Part shown: positions 46,861 to 48,451 of the stretch, piece after piece
Layout of the letters: each line of letters opens with the position of its first letter
Position numbering within the stretch: the stretch's first letter is position 1
The notes under the pieces: model-generated
Told to the model about the DNA's origin: nothing
What the model saw: the letters and a program-made list of their open reading frames with translations, nothing else
Databases searched by the model: none
From: an uncultured Nocardioidaceae bacterium
GTDB lineage: Bacteria > Actinomycetota > Actinomycetes > Propionibacteriales > Nocardioidaceae
Direction of reading: 5' to 3'
Assembly (NCBI GenBank): GCA_902805845.1
Contig: CADCUI010000019.1
Location: forward strand, 1 to 48,451
Length of the DNA: 48,451 nt
Position numbers and translations under genes: made by a program

Positions 46861-48390
46861 ATGGCGGTACCGACGTTCGTCGACCGGGTGGTCCTTCGGG
46901 TCTCCGCCGGTCGCGGCGGCAACGGCGTCGCCAGCGTCCACCGGGAGAAGTTCAAGCCGCTCGGCGGGCCGGACGGCGGCAACGGCGCCCCGGGCGGCAG
47001 CGTCATCCTGCGCGTGGACCCGGACGTGACCACGCTGGTGGACTACCACCACAGCCCGGTCCGCAAGGCCGGCCACGGCGGCCAGGGCGCCGGCGGCCAC
47101 CGCAACGGCGCCGCCGGAGCAGACCTCGTGCTCCCGGTCCCCGACGGCACCGTCGTCACCGACGAGTCGGGCGCCGTGCTGGCCGACCTCGTCGGTCCCG
47201 GCACGGAGCTCGTCGTCGCGCGTGGGGGACGCGGTGGCCTCGGCAACGCGGCGCTCGCCAGCGCCCGCCGGAAGGCGCCCGGGTTCGCGCTGCTGGGGGA
47301 GCCGGGGGACGAGGCCACGGTCGCGCTCGAGCTCAAGGTCGTCGCCGACGTCGGTCTGGTCGGCTTCCCCAGCGCCGGCAAGTCGAGCCTCATCGCCGCT
47401 CTCAGCCGGGCCAGGCCCAAGATCGCCGACTACCCCTTCACCACGCTGGTGCCGAACCTGGGCGTCGTGACCGCCGGAGACGTGACGTTCACGGTCGCCG
47501 ACGTCCCCGGGCTCATCGAAGGGGCCTCCGAGGGGCGGGGGCTCGGCCACGAGTTCCTCCGGCACGTCGAGCGGTGTGCTGCGCTGGTGCACGTCATCGA
47601 CATGGCGACGATGGATCCATCCCGCGACCCGGTCTCCGACCTCGACGTCATCGAGGCCGAGCTCGAGCGGTACGGCGGCCTGGCCGACCGTCCGCGGCTC
47701 GTCGCCCTCAACAAGATCGACGTGCCCGACGGCCGCGACCTGGTGGACATGGTCATCGACGACCTGCGCGCCCGTGGGCTCGAGGTCCACGCGCTCTCCG
47801 CAGCCACGCACGAGGGGCTCCGCGAGCTGTCGTTCGCCATGGCGAGCATCGTGGCGGCGGCCCGCGCCGCCCGCCCGGCGCCCGAGCCGAAGCGCATCGT
47901 CATCCATCCCGCGGGCGCCCCGAGCGGCGCCGACTTCACCGTGACCAGCGCCGCGGAGGGGTGGCGGGTCCGCGGGGACAAGCCCGAGCGCTGGGTCCGG
48001 CAGACCGACTTCGCCAACGACGAGGCGGTCGGCTTCCTCGCCGACCGGCTCAACCGGCTCGGGGTCGAGGAACGGCTGCTCGAGCTCGGAGCGGCTGAGG
48101 GCGACACGGTGCTCATCGGTCCCGAGGAGAACGCGGTCGTCTTCGACTTCAAGCCGATGGTCGACGCCGGGGCCACCACGCTCGCCGCCCGGCGCGGCGA
48201 GGACGAGCGCTTCGACGAGCGGCGGCCCGCCGCCCGCCGGAGACGGGCCATCGACGCGGCGTACGGCGAGCGCGCCGAAGGTGAGGCCAGGGCCTACGTG
48301 GCGCGCCGCGTCGGCGCGACCGGCCAGGACGAGCCGGAGCCCAGCGACGGCCCCGACGCCCCCGACGGCCCGCCCGGGCCGGACCGGTGA
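46861..48390 (+). CDS. obgE: Obg/CgtA GTPase
   Basis: A 509-residue GTPase associated with the large ribosomal subunit and the stringent response. The glycine-rich Obg fold covers 1-160 ([24 protein letters not shown]). The G domain has G1 at 168-176 (GFPSAGKSS), the switch region [13 protein letters not shown]3 DVPG and G4 NKID. The OCT domain, found only in actinobacteria and Firmicutes, is near 345-425 ([18 protein letters not shown]). A C-terminal Arg/Pro-rich tail adds about 70 residues. AAGGAG precedes the ATG by 5 nt. Its stop overlaps the proB GTG (GTGA). Confidence 0.97.
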   Translation: MAVPTFVDRVVLRVSAGRGGNGVASVHREKFKPLGGPDGGNGAPGGSVILRVDPDVTTLVDYHHSPVRKAGHGGQGAGGHRNGAAGADLVLPVPDGTVVTDESGAVLADLVGPGTELVVARGGRGGLGNAALASARRKAPGFALLGEPGDEATVALELKVVADVGLVGFPSAGKSSLIAALSRARPKIADYPFTTLVPNLGVVTAGDVTFTVADVPGLIEGASEGRGLGHEFLRHVERCAALVHVIDMATMDPSRDPVSDLDVIEAELERYGGLADRPRLVALNKIDVPDGRDLVDMVIDDLRARGLEVHALSAATHEGLRELSFAMASIVAAARAARPAPEPKRIVIHPAGAPSGADFTVTSAAEGWRVRGDKPERWVRQTDFANDEAVGFLADRLNRLGVEERLLELGAAEGDTVLIGPEENAVVFDFKPMVDAGATTLAARRGEDERFDERRPAARRRRAIDAAYGERAEGEARAYVARRVGATGQDEPEPSDGPDAPDGPPGPDR

Positions 48391-48451
48391 GCCGACGCGG
48401 CGTCCTCGCCGCCAAGCGCGTCGTGGTCAAGGTGGGCCCCTCCTCGCTCAC
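48387..48451 (+). CDS. proB: Glutamate 5-kinase, N-terminal part
   Basis: Partial gene cut by the right edge; 21 codons are present. The translation [21 protein letters not shown] matches the start of the amino-acid-kinase domain of ProB, whose usual motif is VVKVGSSSLT. ProB phosphorylates glutamate, the first step of proline synthesis. GTG 48387 overlaps the obgE stop, and obgE-proB is the usual actinobacterial order. The Pro in place of the first Ser of the motif is unusual, but the fragment is too short to say more. Confidence 0.85.
   Translation, partial: MSRRGVLAAKRVVVKVGPSSL

Noticed and set aside
48387-48451. Loss of function in proB from the Pro in the VKVG motif
   Set aside because: Only 21 codons are visible, so function cannot be judged.

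Overview
The window is GC-rich chromosomal DNA from an actinobacterium, most likely of the Nocardioidaceae (Nocardioides-like); the family placement is inference from gene content and codon use. Markers include a DUF5130 protein, a mycothiol-type DsbA-like protein next to pepN, a mycobacterial-type RpiB with an active-site Glu, paired clpP1/clpP2, DUF4233 after folC, an RNase E/G with long acidic arms, and many leaderless promoters (TANNNT placed 6-9 nt before ATG/GTG). From memory, the backbone follows the Mycobacterium tuberculosis glbO-to-proB block in order (glbO, pepN, Rv2466c, rpiB, nei, tig, clpP1, clpP2, clpX, valS, folC, DUF4233, ndk, rne, rplU, rpmA, obg, proB). An mreBCD-mrdA-rodA operon, which mycobacteria lack, sits between ndk and rne.

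Layout. 1-6.3 kb: 5' end of a Ca2+/H+ antiporter, truncated haemoglobin, OsmC-family protein, MscS channel, small membrane protein plus DUF5130, aminopeptidase N, DsbA-like protein. 6.3-9.5 kb: metG, rpiB, nei-type glycosylase. 9.5-15.6 kb: membrane SpoIIE/PP2C phosphatase, exported protein of unknown function, and a 1277-residue protein with two cyclase domains, an AAA-type NTPase and a helical-repeat tail. 15.7-20.3 kb: divergent tRNA-Gly and tRNA-Pro, then tig, clpP1, clpP2, clpX, with a ClgR-like operator before clpP1. 20.4-25.4 kb: accessory block (M3 peptidase, P-loop kinase, flavin-type split-barrel protein, CopD-like membrane protein, MFS transporter). 25.4-31.3 kb: valS (minus) divergent from folC-DUF4233, dienelactone hydrolase, ndk. 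31.5-37.4 kb: mreB-mreC-mreD-mrdA-rodA. 37.5-42.5 kb: exported subtilase, then the two radical-SAM-associated genes (TIGR03960/TIGR03936 type), separated by a small frameshifted gene. 42.7-48.45 kb: rne, rplU, rpmA, obgE and the start of proB.

The least explained structure is two families of short, oriented intergenic repeats. Family 1 (eight 21-nt copies, 30661-31394) brackets ndk; family 2 (22-bp period, 41277-41356 and 41651-41689) brackets the small frameshifted gene. In both families the first array abuts the upstream stop codon, copies in opposite orientations are present, each orientation carries its own base variant, and the period is close to a whole number of DNA helical turns. There is no gene-free stretch longer than 300 bases; the intergenic gaps hold the promoters, hairpins, tRNAs and repeats listed here.
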